Shown here: one piece after another, positions 45,196-53,540 of the stretch
Layout of the letters: each line of letters begins with the position of its first letter
How positions within the stretch are numbered: the stretch's first letter is position 1
Assembly: GCF_000419685.1 (NCBI RefSeq)
Contig: NZ_ATTM01000007.1
Coordinates: 62,001-126,000, forward strand
Direction: 5' to 3'
From: Flavobacterium antarcticum DSM 19726
Lineage (GTDB): Bacteria; Bacteroidota; Bacteroidia; Flavobacteriales; Flavobacteriaceae
Length of the DNA stretch: 64,000 nucleotides
The notes under the pieces: model-generated
The model's database searches: none
What the model saw: the letters and a program-made list of their open reading frames with translations, nothing else
What the model was told of the DNA's origin: nothing
Program-made: the position numbers and the translations under genes

Positions 45196-45861
45196 TTAGT
45201 AATCAAATTTTTCGACGAGATAGTATCTTTTGTCTTCACTTTCGGCTACAATTACTGCCTCTTGTCCAGCAATTAATTTTTCTTCTGTGTTGCTTCGTGC
45301 TGATAATCGAATTGGGTCTCCATTTACTGAAAGTTGAATTTGCCCTGTTCTTACATCATCTAATGAAGAGAAAATAACACATCTTCTTCCTAGAAAATCA
45401 ATTTCTGGTTCACCTTTGTGGTTGACTTGTTTGTACAAATACGCAAGCGGTCTGCTGAATATTTTCACAATAAAAAGACTTAAGATTAAATTTGGAATCA
45501 TTAATAAAACGCCAACCCAAGTACTTTCTATTCCCAGATAATACGTCACATTAATTCCTAAAAACCACATCGTAAAGAAAATGATAGTCAGAATAAACAT
45601 CAGCGGCAGTTCATCAAAATTGAAGAATTCAAGAATTTTCATGAAACCATTTCCTTCTGCATGTACGTCCGTTCGGTCTGGCAAATCATGCGAATGACTG
45701 TCCAAATCCGTATCGATATCGGCTGAATCAAAGTCGATGCTGAATAAATCTGGGTCAAGTCCTGCAACGATTACCATAATCCAATACAACAACATGACGA
45801 TTGACATAATGCTGAAAAAAGCATTAACAGGCGAAAACGATATTTCTATCAGCTCTTTCAT
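45196..45861 (-). CDS. YqiJ-like membrane protein with OB-fold domain
   Basis: The 221-residue product has membrane helices at about 10-34, 88-108 and 115-138, an Asp/His-rich extracytoplasmic loop between the first two (SADIDTDLDSHSHDLPDRTDVHAEG), and a C-terminal soluble strand-rich domain (about 150-221: EIDFLGRRCVIFSSLDDVRTGQIQLSVNG) matching the NfeD/OB-fold seen in YqiJ. YqiJ partners flotillin-type YqiK in other bacteria, and this gene is next to a flotillin. It starts 9 bases after the pspA stop, so it is in the same transcript. The acidic His-rich loop could bind metal. Confidence 0.82.
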   Translation of the reverse strand: MKELIEISFSPVNAFFSIMSIVMLLYWIMVIVAGLDPDLFSIDFDSADIDTDLDSHSHDLPDRTDVHAEGNGFMKILEFFNFDELPLMFILTIIFFTMWFLGINVTYYLGIESTWVGVLLMIPNLILSLFIVKIFSRPLAYLYKQVNHKGEPEIDFLGRRCVIFSSLDDVRTGQIQLSVNGDPIRLSARSNTEEKLIAGQEAVIVAESEDKRYYLVEKFDY

Positions 45862-45870
45862 TGTTGGTTT

Positions 45871-46584
45871 TTATTCGTTTGAGTTGTTGATTCCCATTTG
45901 CTCTTTCAATTTCTCTAATTCGCTAAGCGCTTTTGTTTGCTTAACGTTGATTGCTTTATCAATTTCATCATCAACCGATTTTGAGCTATTTGCAATTTCA
46001 CCATAGGCTTCCGCCAAAGCTTCTTCTTGAGCCACTTTTTCTTTCATTCTTTCCAAAAGTGCAACTGTTCCATTACTGTCTAATTGCGCCATTTGTTTGT
46101 TGAGCGTTTTTGTCGCATCGGCAACTTTGACTCTTGAACGCAAGATTTTCAATTCATTTTCCCACTTTGAAATGTTCTGTTTAATAGTTTGCACATTGCT
46201 TTCCATCTGAGAAACATTGTGGTCAAACTTTTCTTTATCAGCAATCGCTCGAGTTTGTCCTGCGAAAGCTTCCTCTTTTTTGATTAAAGATTCAGTTGCT
46301 AAACGGTCAGCTTCTGAGGAATCTAAACCGCCTGATTGGGCTTTTTTCAAAATCAGCATTGCTTTTTCGTTATAGTCTTCTGCTTTATTAGCGTATTGTT
46401 CCACTTCGTTTTTTGAACGAATACTCATCGCTTTTACTTGTGCCAAAGCTTCGAGGCTTTTGTCCAAATCCTCTTTCATGTCTCGAATTCCCTGTTCGGT
46501 CATTTTGATTGGATCTTCCATTCCATCAATTGCAGAATGTACTTCCGCTTCACCTATCTTAAATAATCTCTTTAAAAATTTCAT
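45871..46584 (-). CDS. pspA: PspA/IM30-family protein
   Basis: The 237-residue product is helical almost throughout. The N-terminal FLKRLFKIGEAEVHSAIDGMEDPIKMTEQGIRDM is the amphipathic membrane-binding helix and start of the PspA domain; long coiled-coil helices follow (DLDKSLEALAQVKAM, NVQTIKQNISKWENELKILRSRV). PspA/IM30 proteins are bacterial members of the ESCRT-III superfamily and bind stressed membranes. Length and domain fit. It lies 2 bases downstream of the CesT-like gene. Confidence 0.92.
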   Translation of the reverse strand: MKFLKRLFKIGEAEVHSAIDGMEDPIKMTEQGIRDMKEDLDKSLEALAQVKAMSIRSKNEVEQYANKAEDYNEKAMLILKKAQSGGLDSSEADRLATESLIKKEEAFAGQTRAIADKEKFDHNVSQMESNVQTIKQNISKWENELKILRSRVKVADATKTLNKQMAQLDSNGTVALLERMKEKVAQEEALAEAYGEIANSSKSVDDEIDKAINVKQTKALSELEKLKEQMGINNSNE

Positions 46585-46586
46585 AA

Positions 46587-46985
46587 TTATCTGTTTTTTG
46601 AAAAATTAATAATTTGCTCAGAATATTCACTAAGTAAAACACTCAACGAATTTAAAGTAGCACCAAATTCATTTTGACTCAAGCTTTCTACTTGCAAAGA
46701 ATCTCGAAAAATCACTTTCCGACCTGTATCATCCAAAACAAATGCGCCGTGAATAATATCTCTGTTTTTCTGCAAAAGTGATTTATAGACTTGAAGTCCT
46801 TCTTCCTTAATTTCAAAAATGTACTGCTCAAAAATTACAATGGGTGGAGCAACACATATTATTAGGTGAAAAATTCCTTCCGACTCATTACTCACAATGA
46901 AGATTCCTTCTTTTTGGCTTTCATGTTTAATTTCCAATTGCAAATTTTGCAAGAAACCTCTAATAGTGCTGTAATAGTCTTTCAT
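46587..46985 (-). CDS. CesT/YbjN-like small protein
   Basis: The 132-residue cytosolic product fits the alpha-beta fold of the type III chaperone / YbjN group: an N-terminal helix (YSTIRGFLQNLQLEI), strands around EGIFHLIICVAPPIVIF, a central helix (VYKSLLQKNRDIIHGAFVLDD, where HGAF is a family hallmark), then strands GRKVIFRDSLQ and a closing helix. It is the first gene of the stress cluster; the divergent XRE regulator gene is 193 bases away. By analogy it could bind or chaperone a partner such as PspA or the AAA protein; that is inference. Confidence 0.75.
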   Translation of the reverse strand: MKDYYSTIRGFLQNLQLEIKHESQKEGIFIVSNESEGIFHLIICVAPPIVIFEQYIFEIKEEGLQVYKSLLQKNRDIIHGAFVLDDTGRKVIFRDSLQVESLSQNEFGATLNSLSVLLSEYSEQIINFSKNR

Positions 46986-47178
46986 CTGATGTAGAATTAT
47001 GAATTGCTAAAAATCGTCTTTTTTAAAAATACTAACAAGCTTTATTAAATTTATTTTCAATGCATTGTAAAAATAAATAAACCTATAAACTCAAATCGTT
47101 AGCATTAATTTGCTACTTTTACTAAATATATTAGTCAAATATACAATAATATTTTATAAATGCAAATAAAATTAGCAA
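46986..47178. promoter_or_regulatory. Divergent regulatory region with repeated TAGCAAAT-type sites
   Basis: The gap between the CesT-like gene and the XRE regulator holds TAGCATTAATTTGCTA (47100-47115), a TAGCA/TGCTA inverted repeat; a second TAGCAAAT overlaps the regulator's start region (near 47173); and a palindrome CAATGCATTG lies at 47058-47067. These are the expected sort of operator sites for an autoregulating XRE repressor. Confidence 0.45.
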
Positions 47179-47934
47179 ATGCAACTGATTTTTGGAAAAA
47201 ATATTAAAAAGATAAGAAGCGTTCATAGTCTGAGTCAGCAAGATTTTGCCGATATCTTTGATTTAAAACGTGGAACTCTAGGCGCTTACGAAGAAGGAAG
47301 AAGTAATCCTAAACTAGAAACAGTAATTAAAATTGCTAACCATTTTAGCATCGGCATTGAAGAGCTTCTAATTGGCGAATTGACTGTAAATAAACTTTTA
47401 AAGTTTAATGAACGACTAACTGTCGAAAATGACCCGTTTAAAACGATAGATTTTGAGGGAATTCCTTGCGTTTTGGCTGCAGCCAAATTGGATTTCATAA
47501 AGAGGTATTCAGTTGATCTTGATTTAAGTTCGTATCCACTGATCAAACTTCCGTTTATAAATGTGGAAAATCGTATTGCATTTTTGGTTGATGATTTAGC
47601 TATGACAGGTGGTGCTGTTGAATTATTTCCAAAAGATATTGTTATTGGAAAAAAAGTTGACATCAGTAAAATCGAAAATGGTAGTTTAGTTATTCTATTG
47701 ACGAAAGATGAACTTTTACTGCGAAATTTTCAAAAAGAAGATGAAACTTGTACTTTAAAAGCAGACCATTATGGAGTTGCTGATATGTCACTTTCCACAA
47801 AAGATATTGTCAAAGTTTGGGAAGCTGAACATCTATTTCATTACACAATTCATTCTAAGGAAATTCCACTTGAAAACCGATTAACTTCAATCGAGCAGAC
47901 TATAGCTTCTCTGAAAAACAAAAAAACCACCTAA
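47179..47934 (+). CDS. XRE-family regulator with degenerate S24/LexA-like domain
   Basis: The 251-residue product has an HTH (about 6-60: IKKIRSVHSLSQQDFADIFDL and GTLGAYEEGRSNPKL, typical XRE) and a C-terminal part patterned like the S24 peptidase domain of phage repressors and LexA: FLVDDLAM at 135-142 and GSLVILLTKDELLLRNF at 168-184. At the position of the catalytic Ser in the xDSM motif there is Ala141, and the usual Lys region reads LLLR, so auto-cleavage is not expected. A short coiled coil ends the protein (ENRLTSIEQTIASL). It is divergent from the PspA cluster and is its likely regulator. Confidence 0.85.
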   Translation: MQLIFGKNIKKIRSVHSLSQQDFADIFDLKRGTLGAYEEGRSNPKLETVIKIANHFSIGIEELLIGELTVNKLLKFNERLTVENDPFKTIDFEGIPCVLAAAKLDFIKRYSVDLDLSSYPLIKLPFINVENRIAFLVDDLAMTGGAVELFPKDIVIGKKVDISKIENGSLVILLTKDELLLRNFQKEDETCTLKADHYGVADMSLSTKDIVKVWEAEHLFHYTIHSKEIPLENRLTSIEQTIASLKNKKTT

Positions 47935-47949
47935 TTAAAAGGTGGTTTT
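47923..47949. terminator. Bidirectional terminator
   Basis: AAAACCACCT and AGGTGGTTTT form a 10-bp perfect stem with a 7-base loop; it overlaps the last codons of the XRE gene and serves the convergent HRDC gene as well. Confidence 0.88.
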
Positions 47950-47965
47950 AATACTGAACAAAAAT

Positions 47966-48418
47966 CTATTTGGCATTTATAATGGAAAGTATTTCATCTC
48001 CATATTTCTCTACTTTCAATTCACCAAACCCTTTGATAAGCCTTAGATCTGTTGTTGTTTTTGCTTCGTTAATAATCGCATTCAGTAATTCTGAATTGTG
48101 GCAAATCGTATAACTTGGAATTTTAGAGTTTTGGGCTTTCGAAGCTCTCCATGCTTTTAAATGTGCATAAACTGCTTTTTGATTGGCATTCAAATCCACT
48201 TCGACAGTTTCATTTTTCTCCACAGCACTTTTATCTACAGTATTGTGTTTTGCTTTGTGATTATAATGAATCAAAACCGACCAATAACTGGCTTTCGATT
48301 CTACAAAATGAGTATCAGATTTTACAAAACCCACATTTTCAAGAAAATCATTTAAATGACTTTCGTCTTCGGTTAGCTGATTCACAGCCAACCGAATGAT
48401 AAAATGACGCACTTTCAT
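47966..48418 (-). CDS. Stand-alone HRDC-domain protein coupled to ssb
   Basis: The 150-residue product ends with an HRDC domain (about 78-150: AVYAHLKAWRASKAQNSKIPSYTICHNSELLNAI, then LRLIKGFGELKVEKYGDEILSII), the nucleic-acid-binding module of RecQ helicases and RNase D, here without the helicase. The first 70 residues (IIRLAVNQLTEDESHLNDFLENVGF...YWSVLIHYNHK) form a second small unit of unknown type. It starts 4 bases after the ssb stop, so it is translated from the same transcript, suggesting a DNA-binding accessory role. Confidence 0.82.
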   Translation of the reverse strand: MKVRHFIIRLAVNQLTEDESHLNDFLENVGFVKSDTHFVESKASYWSVLIHYNHKAKHNTVDKSAVEKNETVEVDLNANQKAVYAHLKAWRASKAQNSKIPSYTICHNSELLNAIINEAKTTTDLRLIKGFGELKVEKYGDEILSIINAK

Positions 48419-48422
48419 GATG

Positions 48423-48758
48423 CTACTTAGTGCCTAATAATTGGACATCGTTTGCAACTACTTCGGTCATGAAGCGTTTGGTTCCGTCTTTGTCGTCATA
48501 ACTTCTGTGGGTTAATTTCCCGTCAATAGCTATTTCCCGTCCTTTAGTGACAAACTGCTCAATGATTTCTGCAATTTTTCCCCAGGCAACTACTCGATGC
48601 CATTCGGTTTGTTCCACACGTTCTCCTTTTTCATTTTTATAGGATTCACTTGTAGCAATGCTTACGGTTGCTAATTTTTTCCCTCCTTCGAAAGATTTCA
48701 CTTCTGGGTCATTCCCTACTCTTCCGATCAACTGCACTCTGTTTCTTAATGTACTCAT
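48423..48758 (-). CDS. ssb: Single-stranded DNA-binding protein (short form)
   Basis: The 111-residue product is a complete OB-fold SSB core: NRVQLIGRVGNDPEVKSFEGGKKLATVSIATSES, WHRVVAWGKIAEIIEQFVTKGREIAIDGKLTHRSY and the final strand EVVANDVQLLG. It lacks the acidic C-terminal tail with terminal Phe that recruits partners in normal SSBs, so it is a short paralogue rather than the main SSB. Its operon partner is the HRDC protein. Its upstream DNA has phased repeats at 48846-48892. Confidence 0.93.
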   Translation of the reverse strand: MSTLRNRVQLIGRVGNDPEVKSFEGGKKLATVSIATSESYKNEKGERVEQTEWHRVVAWGKIAEIIEQFVTKGREIAIDGKLTHRSYDDKDGTKRFMTEVVANDVQLLGTK

Positions 48759-48845
48759 GGCTTATAAATTTAAATGTTTAAAAAAAATATTTTGTTGTTT
48801 CAAATCAACGGTACAAAGTTGCAACACGGCTCAAAAGTTATTCGG

Positions 48846-48892
48846 TTGTAAAACGTTTACTAGCGGTTGTAAATGCTTGTAAACGTTTGTAA
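48846..48892. repeat. Phased TTGTAA repeats upstream of ssb
   Basis: TTGTAA begins at 48846, 48867, 48877 and 48887, i.e. with spacing 21, 10 and 10 bases, and a degenerate site (GTTTAC) fills the missing position near 48855. Spacing of about one helical turn places all units on one face of the DNA. The region is 90-130 bases upstream of the ssb start, on the promoter side. Confidence 0.65.
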
Positions 48893-48973
48893 GTGGAATT
48901 ATTATATGTAAAATACTGTATGTCAACAAATAAGTCGACAGTTGATTTTTTTAAATTTTAGAAAGGGAATTGG

Positions 48974-50761
48974 TTACGAATACAACAGCGGTAATAAAAC
49001 ACTCGCCAAAATCAATAAAATTAATGACAATATTCCACCAATAATGAAGAAGTGTTTGAATTTATAAATTCCCATTCCGTAAATAATGGCATTTGTTTGA
49101 TAACCCATTGGAGTGTAAAAACTAAAATTTGCACCAAACATTACCGCATATAAAAGTGGTTTAGGATTCAAATTCATTTTTACAGCAACAGCAATCACAA
49201 TTGGAGCAATCACAATTGCAGTCGCGTTGTTACTAATAAAACCGCTCATCAGCATCGTGAATGCAAATACTATGGAAATCACAACGGGCGTTGGAACCGA
49301 TTTTAAAACATCAAATAAGTAACCGGCAATATAATCGTCAGTTCCTGTATTTTTCATCGCAATTCCAAGCGGAATCATTCCCGCTAAAAGAAAAATTACT
49401 TGCCAATTGATTCCTGCATAAGCGTCTTTCAACTGAATACATCCCGTAAACAAACACAATCCAACACCAATTAAAGCACTTTTTAGAATTGAAAACGTAT
49501 TCGAAGCAGATAAGACAATAACCAACAAAATAGCTCCAAATGAAATCAATTTCTTCCACAAAGGAATATTTGGCATCGTAATTACCGTGTTTGAAAACAG
49601 TAATTCGTTGTTTTTTGCCAGCTTCTGTATTTCCGTTAAATTTCCTGTCAGTAAAACCCGATTTCCCGGCGTCAGAAACTTTTTGCTGAAAAATTGCGAA
49701 AAGAAACTAGGCAATCTATTGAAACTCTTTTCGCTATTTATGCCTTTTACAAAAACATTTTCCGGCAATTGTTCGTCAAATTCACGAATAGACATATTGA
49801 TAAAACGGGAATTAGGCAGGACAATTACTTCGTGAAATTCGTTTGAATACACGTCCTCCATCGCATTTTGATCCACTCCTAAAATATTGACTCCGAGACT
49901 TTCAGTTTTTGCAGTCAAATCTTCAATGGTCAAATCAAGCCATAAAATATCATTTTCTTGCAACACTTCTGTTTTCAAAGCAGACTTCAAATATTTTCGT
50001 CCTCTTTGAATTTTAATCAATTCAATATCGTTTTCACCCCAAATTTCAGTTTCATTAACTGCTTTTCCTATTAAAACAGAACCTTCATTTACCCGAACCG
50101 AAGTAATGTAACCGTATTTATGAGCCATTTCTTCTCCATCTTCCACTGCTTTTTTAGGTAAAATCTTTTTACTTAGAACATAAATAATGGGAATGGAAAT
50201 CAATAAAAAAATAATTCCAGCTCCTGAGAATTCAAAAAATGAAAATTTTCCTACACCACTTTTCTCCGAAATTCCCGAAACAATTAAATTTGTACTTGTT
50301 CCCATTAATGTGCAACTTCCGCCTAAAATTCCCGCAAAAGAAACCGGTAATAAAACTTTAGATTTATCAATTTTCCCTAATTTATCTAACTCATTAAACA
50401 GTTTTATGAATATAATTACAACAGCGGTTGTTGCAATAAAAGAGGAAAAAAGTCCGACAAATAACATTAACAAAGGAAGAAAAACCCAAAATGGCCAACC
50501 TGCCATCGGAACAATTTTAGTCGCCATCCAAGATACGACACCGTTTTTCTCCAAACCGATTGCAATAATCATCAAACATAAAATCGTCAAAACGGAATTG
50601 TCAGAAAACCCAGAAACGGCTTGTTCAGGAGTTACAATCCCGAAAATGAGTAGACTGATAAGAATAAAAAAGGAAGTTTTATCCACCGTAAACTTCTCGC
50701 TTACAAATAAGCCAAAAGCAACAATTAAAATTCCGACTACAATTCCAATTTCTAGTGTCAT
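48974..50761 (-). CDS. SLC13/DASS-type permease with TrkA-C domains
   Basis: The start is ATG at 50761; an in-frame TTG at 50806 would add 15 residues before the first membrane helix and is not needed. The 595-residue product has about 12 membrane helices in two halves, with two RCK_C (TrkA C-terminal) regulatory domains in the middle (about 205-285 and 295-385: GYITSVRVNEGSVLIGKAVNETEIWGE). The DASS motifs GTSTNLIVSG and NNATAIVIAPI are present. Members move dicarboxylates, citrate or sulfate with sodium; the substrate here is undecided. Transcribed alone. Confidence 0.92.
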   Translation of the reverse strand: MTLEIGIVVGILIVAFGLFVSEKFTVDKTSFFILISLLIFGIVTPEQAVSGFSDNSVLTILCLMIIAIGLEKNGVVSWMATKIVPMAGWPFWVFLPLLMLFVGLFSSFIATTAVVIIFIKLFNELDKLGKIDKSKVLLPVSFAGILGGSCTLMGTSTNLIVSGISEKSGVGKFSFFEFSGAGIIFLLISIPIIYVLSKKILPKKAVEDGEEMAHKYGYITSVRVNEGSVLIGKAVNETEIWGENDIELIKIQRGRKYLKSALKTEVLQENDILWLDLTIEDLTAKTESLGVNILGVDQNAMEDVYSNEFHEVIVLPNSRFINMSIREFDEQLPENVFVKGINSEKSFNRLPSFFSQFFSKKFLTPGNRVLLTGNLTEIQKLAKNNELLFSNTVITMPNIPLWKKLISFGAILLVIVLSASNTFSILKSALIGVGLCLFTGCIQLKDAYAGINWQVIFLLAGMIPLGIAMKNTGTDDYIAGYLFDVLKSVPTPVVISIVFAFTMLMSGFISNNATAIVIAPIVIAVAVKMNLNPKPLLYAVMFGANFSFYTPMGYQTNAIIYGMGIYKFKHFFIIGGILSLILLILASVLLPLLYS

Positions 50762-50924
50762 TTTTGGCTTTTTAGGAACGCTAAAATTAGATAAAAGCTT
50801 TGGCAATGCCTTATATTATTTTAAAATTAAATTGTAGATAAAAATACAGTTCAAAAACCGTTTTTATTTTTTTGGAATGAAAATTAAAGCTTCTAAATTC
50901 TATTCAAAGAAATGCTACATTACT

Positions 50925-50932
50925 TATATTTG
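50925..50932 (+). promoter_or_regulatory. -7 box of murF-alr
   Basis: TATATTTG is an exact TAnnTTTG match ahead of the TTG start at 50995. Confidence 0.55.
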
Positions 50933-50994
50933 CAACAACAGCAGTCTGATCACTTTTTATCACAAGATTGTATCATTCATAAATAACAATAAAT

Positions 50995-53469
50995 TTGGCA
51001 CTTTCTCTCCAAGATATAATTCCACACTTAAACGCTGAAATTCACGGTAACATTTCAAGTAAAGAAATTGACTTAGTTTCTATTGACAGTCGTTCGATGC
51101 AAAATAATGAACACACCTTGTTTTTTGCACTAAGTGGTCCAAATTATGACGCTCATTCCTATATTTATGAACTAATTGAACGAGGTGTACGGAATTTTGT
51201 AGTGCACTATATTCCTGCTAATGTAGAGTTGAAAGCTAATTTTTTTGTCGTTTCAGATACAAAATTAGCTTTACAGAAATTCGCTGAATATTATAGAAAT
51301 TTATTTAGTTTTCCCGTCATTGGAATTACAGGAAGTAACGGGAAAACGATCGTCAAAGAATGGCTGAATTTTCTTTTAAGTCCCGACTTTAACATTATCC
51401 GAAGTCCTAAAAGTTACAATTCGCAAATTGGCGTTCCGCTTTCCGTGATCGCTACGAATGAAATGCATAATTTAGGTATTTTCGAAGCCGGAATCTCAAC
51501 CGTTGGAGAGATGAATGCGTTACAGAAAATCATCAAACCTACAATTGGCTTACTGACAAATATCGGTTCAGCTCACGACGAAGGCTTTGATAATATTGGT
51601 GAAAAAATAAAAGAAAAACTCCAACTTTTTAAAGATGTGGATGTTTTAATTTACCACAAAAACAGAACTATTGAGCAATTTTTGCCAAGTATTGGGATTC
51701 AAATTACTTCGTTAGGAACTAAAAGACGCACCTTCAACTGGAGTTTTAAAGACAAAGAGGCCGACGTTTTCATTTCTAAAAACAGTGTTTTAGACAAAAC
51801 GCTTTTAAAAATTGATTACAAAAAGCAATCTTTTGAAGTCAAAGTTCCTTTTTTAGATGATGCTTCTGTAGAAAATGCCATTCAATGTTTGATGGTTTTA
51901 CTTCATTTTGGTTACAACTTTGAAACGATAGAAAACCGAATGAATTTGCTTTATCCCGTTGAAATGCGTTTGAAAGTCAAAAACGGAATCAACAATACCA
52001 CGATTATTGACGACAGTTACAGTTCTGATTTTCAATCCTTAAAAATAGCGTTGGACTTTTTAGAAAGTCAAAACCAACACAAGAAAAAAACACTCATTCT
52101 GTCTGATATTTTTCAAAGTGGTTTGAGCAACGAGGAATTGTATGCGAGAGTTTCCCAACTTGTCATTTCCAATAAAATCAATCGCGTGATTGGTATTGGT
52201 GAAACCATTTCGCAGTATAAAAGTAAATTTGTCAATTGCACGACCTTCAACAGTACCGCTGATTTTATTAGTGCTTTTGAAGATTTGACTTTTGAAAATG
52301 AAACTTTACTCGTGAAAGGTGCTCGTTCCTTTGAATTCGAAAAAATCGTGGTTTTACTAGAGGAGAAAACCCATGAAACCGTATTAGAAATCAACCTCAA
52401 CGCGATCAGTCACAACTTAAGTTTTTACAAATCTAAACTGAAACCATCTACAAAATTAATGGTAATGGTCAAAGCGTTTGGTTATGGAAGTGGTGGTTTT
52501 GAAATCGCCAAATTACTTGAACATTTGCAAGTCGATTATTTAGGAGTTGCTTTCGCCGATGAAGGAATTTCCTTGAAAATTAGCGGAATTAAAACGCCAA
52601 TTATGGTTTTAAATCCTGAAAACACGAGTTTTCGCGCCATTATTCAATTTCAGTTGGAACCTGAAATTTATTGCATGAAGGGATTGAATGCTTTTTTGAA
52701 AATCACCGAAGAAAAGAAATTAAAAAACTATCCGGTTCATATCAAAATTGACACAGGAATGCACCGATTGGGTTTTGAAGAAGAAGATTTGCCACTTCTT
52801 ATTGAAACCTTAAAAAACACACCTTCCATTGAGGTGAAAAGTGTTTTGTCCCATTTGGCCACAAGTGATGATTTAGAAAATCACGATTTTGCAACGCAAC
52901 AAATTGCACTATTCGAAAGACTATCGCGTCAAATCATGGATGAATTACAGATAAATCCAATTCGGCATATTTTAAATACGTCTGGGATTTCTAATTTTGG
53001 CGAAAGCCAATACGACATGGTTCGATTGGGAATTGGTCTTTATGGAATTTCGAACGACGAAAAAGAGCAGAAATATTTGGAAAATGTGGGGACTTTAAAA
53101 TCGGTTATTTCACAAATTAGAACAATTGAGAAAAATGAAAGTGTCGGTTATGGTCGGAAATTTGTAGCGATTCAATCTATGAAAATTGCCACTATTCCGA
53201 TAGGTTATGCAGATGGGATTTCACGACTTTGGGGAAATGAAATTGGGTATGTGATGATCAATAATCAAAAAGCGCCCATTTTGGGAAGCATTTGCATGGA
53301 CATGTTGATGGTAGATTGCAGTGGAATTAATTGTACAGAAGGCGATAAAGTAATCGTTTTTGGAGAAAATCCATCTGTTAAAGAAATTGCCAAAAAAACA
53401 CATACTATTCCGTATGAAATCCTTACAAGTATTTCGCAACGCGTCAAACGAATTTTTTATAGAGAATAA
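50995..53469 (+). CDS. murF: Bifunctional MurF ligase / alanine racemase
   Basis: The 824-residue fusion makes D-alanine and joins D-Ala-D-Ala to UDP-MurNAc-tripeptide. The MurF half (about 1-455) has the ATP-binding GITGSNGKT with Lys117 and the family central DDSYSSDFQSL; the racemase half (about 460-824) has the PLP-binding VKAFGYG with Lys493 and the second catalytic base region around VGYGRKF. The N-terminal start is TTG, since no ATG precedes the conserved MurF beginning. This fusion is characteristic of Bacteroidota. mscL follows 71 bases later. Confidence 0.96.
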   Translation: MALSLQDIIPHLNAEIHGNISSKEIDLVSIDSRSMQNNEHTLFFALSGPNYDAHSYIYELIERGVRNFVVHYIPANVELKANFFVVSDTKLALQKFAEYYRNLFSFPVIGITGSNGKTIVKEWLNFLLSPDFNIIRSPKSYNSQIGVPLSVIATNEMHNLGIFEAGISTVGEMNALQKIIKPTIGLLTNIGSAHDEGFDNIGEKIKEKLQLFKDVDVLIYHKNRTIEQFLPSIGIQITSLGTKRRTFNWSFKDKEADVFISKNSVLDKTLLKIDYKKQSFEVKVPFLDDASVENAIQCLMVLLHFGYNFETIENRMNLLYPVEMRLKVKNGINNTTIIDDSYSSDFQSLKIALDFLESQNQHKKKTLILSDIFQSGLSNEELYARVSQLVISNKINRVIGIGETISQYKSKFVNCTTFNSTADFISAFEDLTFENETLLVKGARSFEFEKIVVLLEEKTHETVLEINLNAISHNLSFYKSKLKPSTKLMVMVKAFGYGSGGFEIAKLLEHLQVDYLGVAFADEGISLKISGIKTPIMVLNPENTSFRAIIQFQLEPEIYCMKGLNAFLKITEEKKLKNYPVHIKIDTGMHRLGFEEEDLPLLIETLKNTPSIEVKSVLSHLATSDDLENHDFATQQIALFERLSRQIMDELQINPIRHILNTSGISNFGESQYDMVRLGIGLYGISNDEKEQKYLENVGTLKSVISQIRTIEKNESVGYGRKFVAIQSMKIATIPIGYADGISRLWGNEIGYVMINNQKAPILGSICMDMLMVDCSGINCTEGDKVIVFGENPSVKEIAKKTHTIPYEILTSISQRVKRIFYRE

Positions 53470-53540
53470 TTAATTTAACAAATATTTATGTAAATTAGCA
53501 TTTCATCTAAGTACAAAATTAACCAAAAAACAAAAAAATT

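Noticed and set aside
50762..50806. TTG-started N-terminal extension of the SLC13 permease
   Set aside because: It adds 15 polar residues ahead of the first membrane helix; the ATG at 50761 begins the protein where the family does.
50187..50837. 216-codon plus-strand frame antisense to the permease
   Set aside because: It mirrors membrane-helix codons and has no recognisable domain or promoter.
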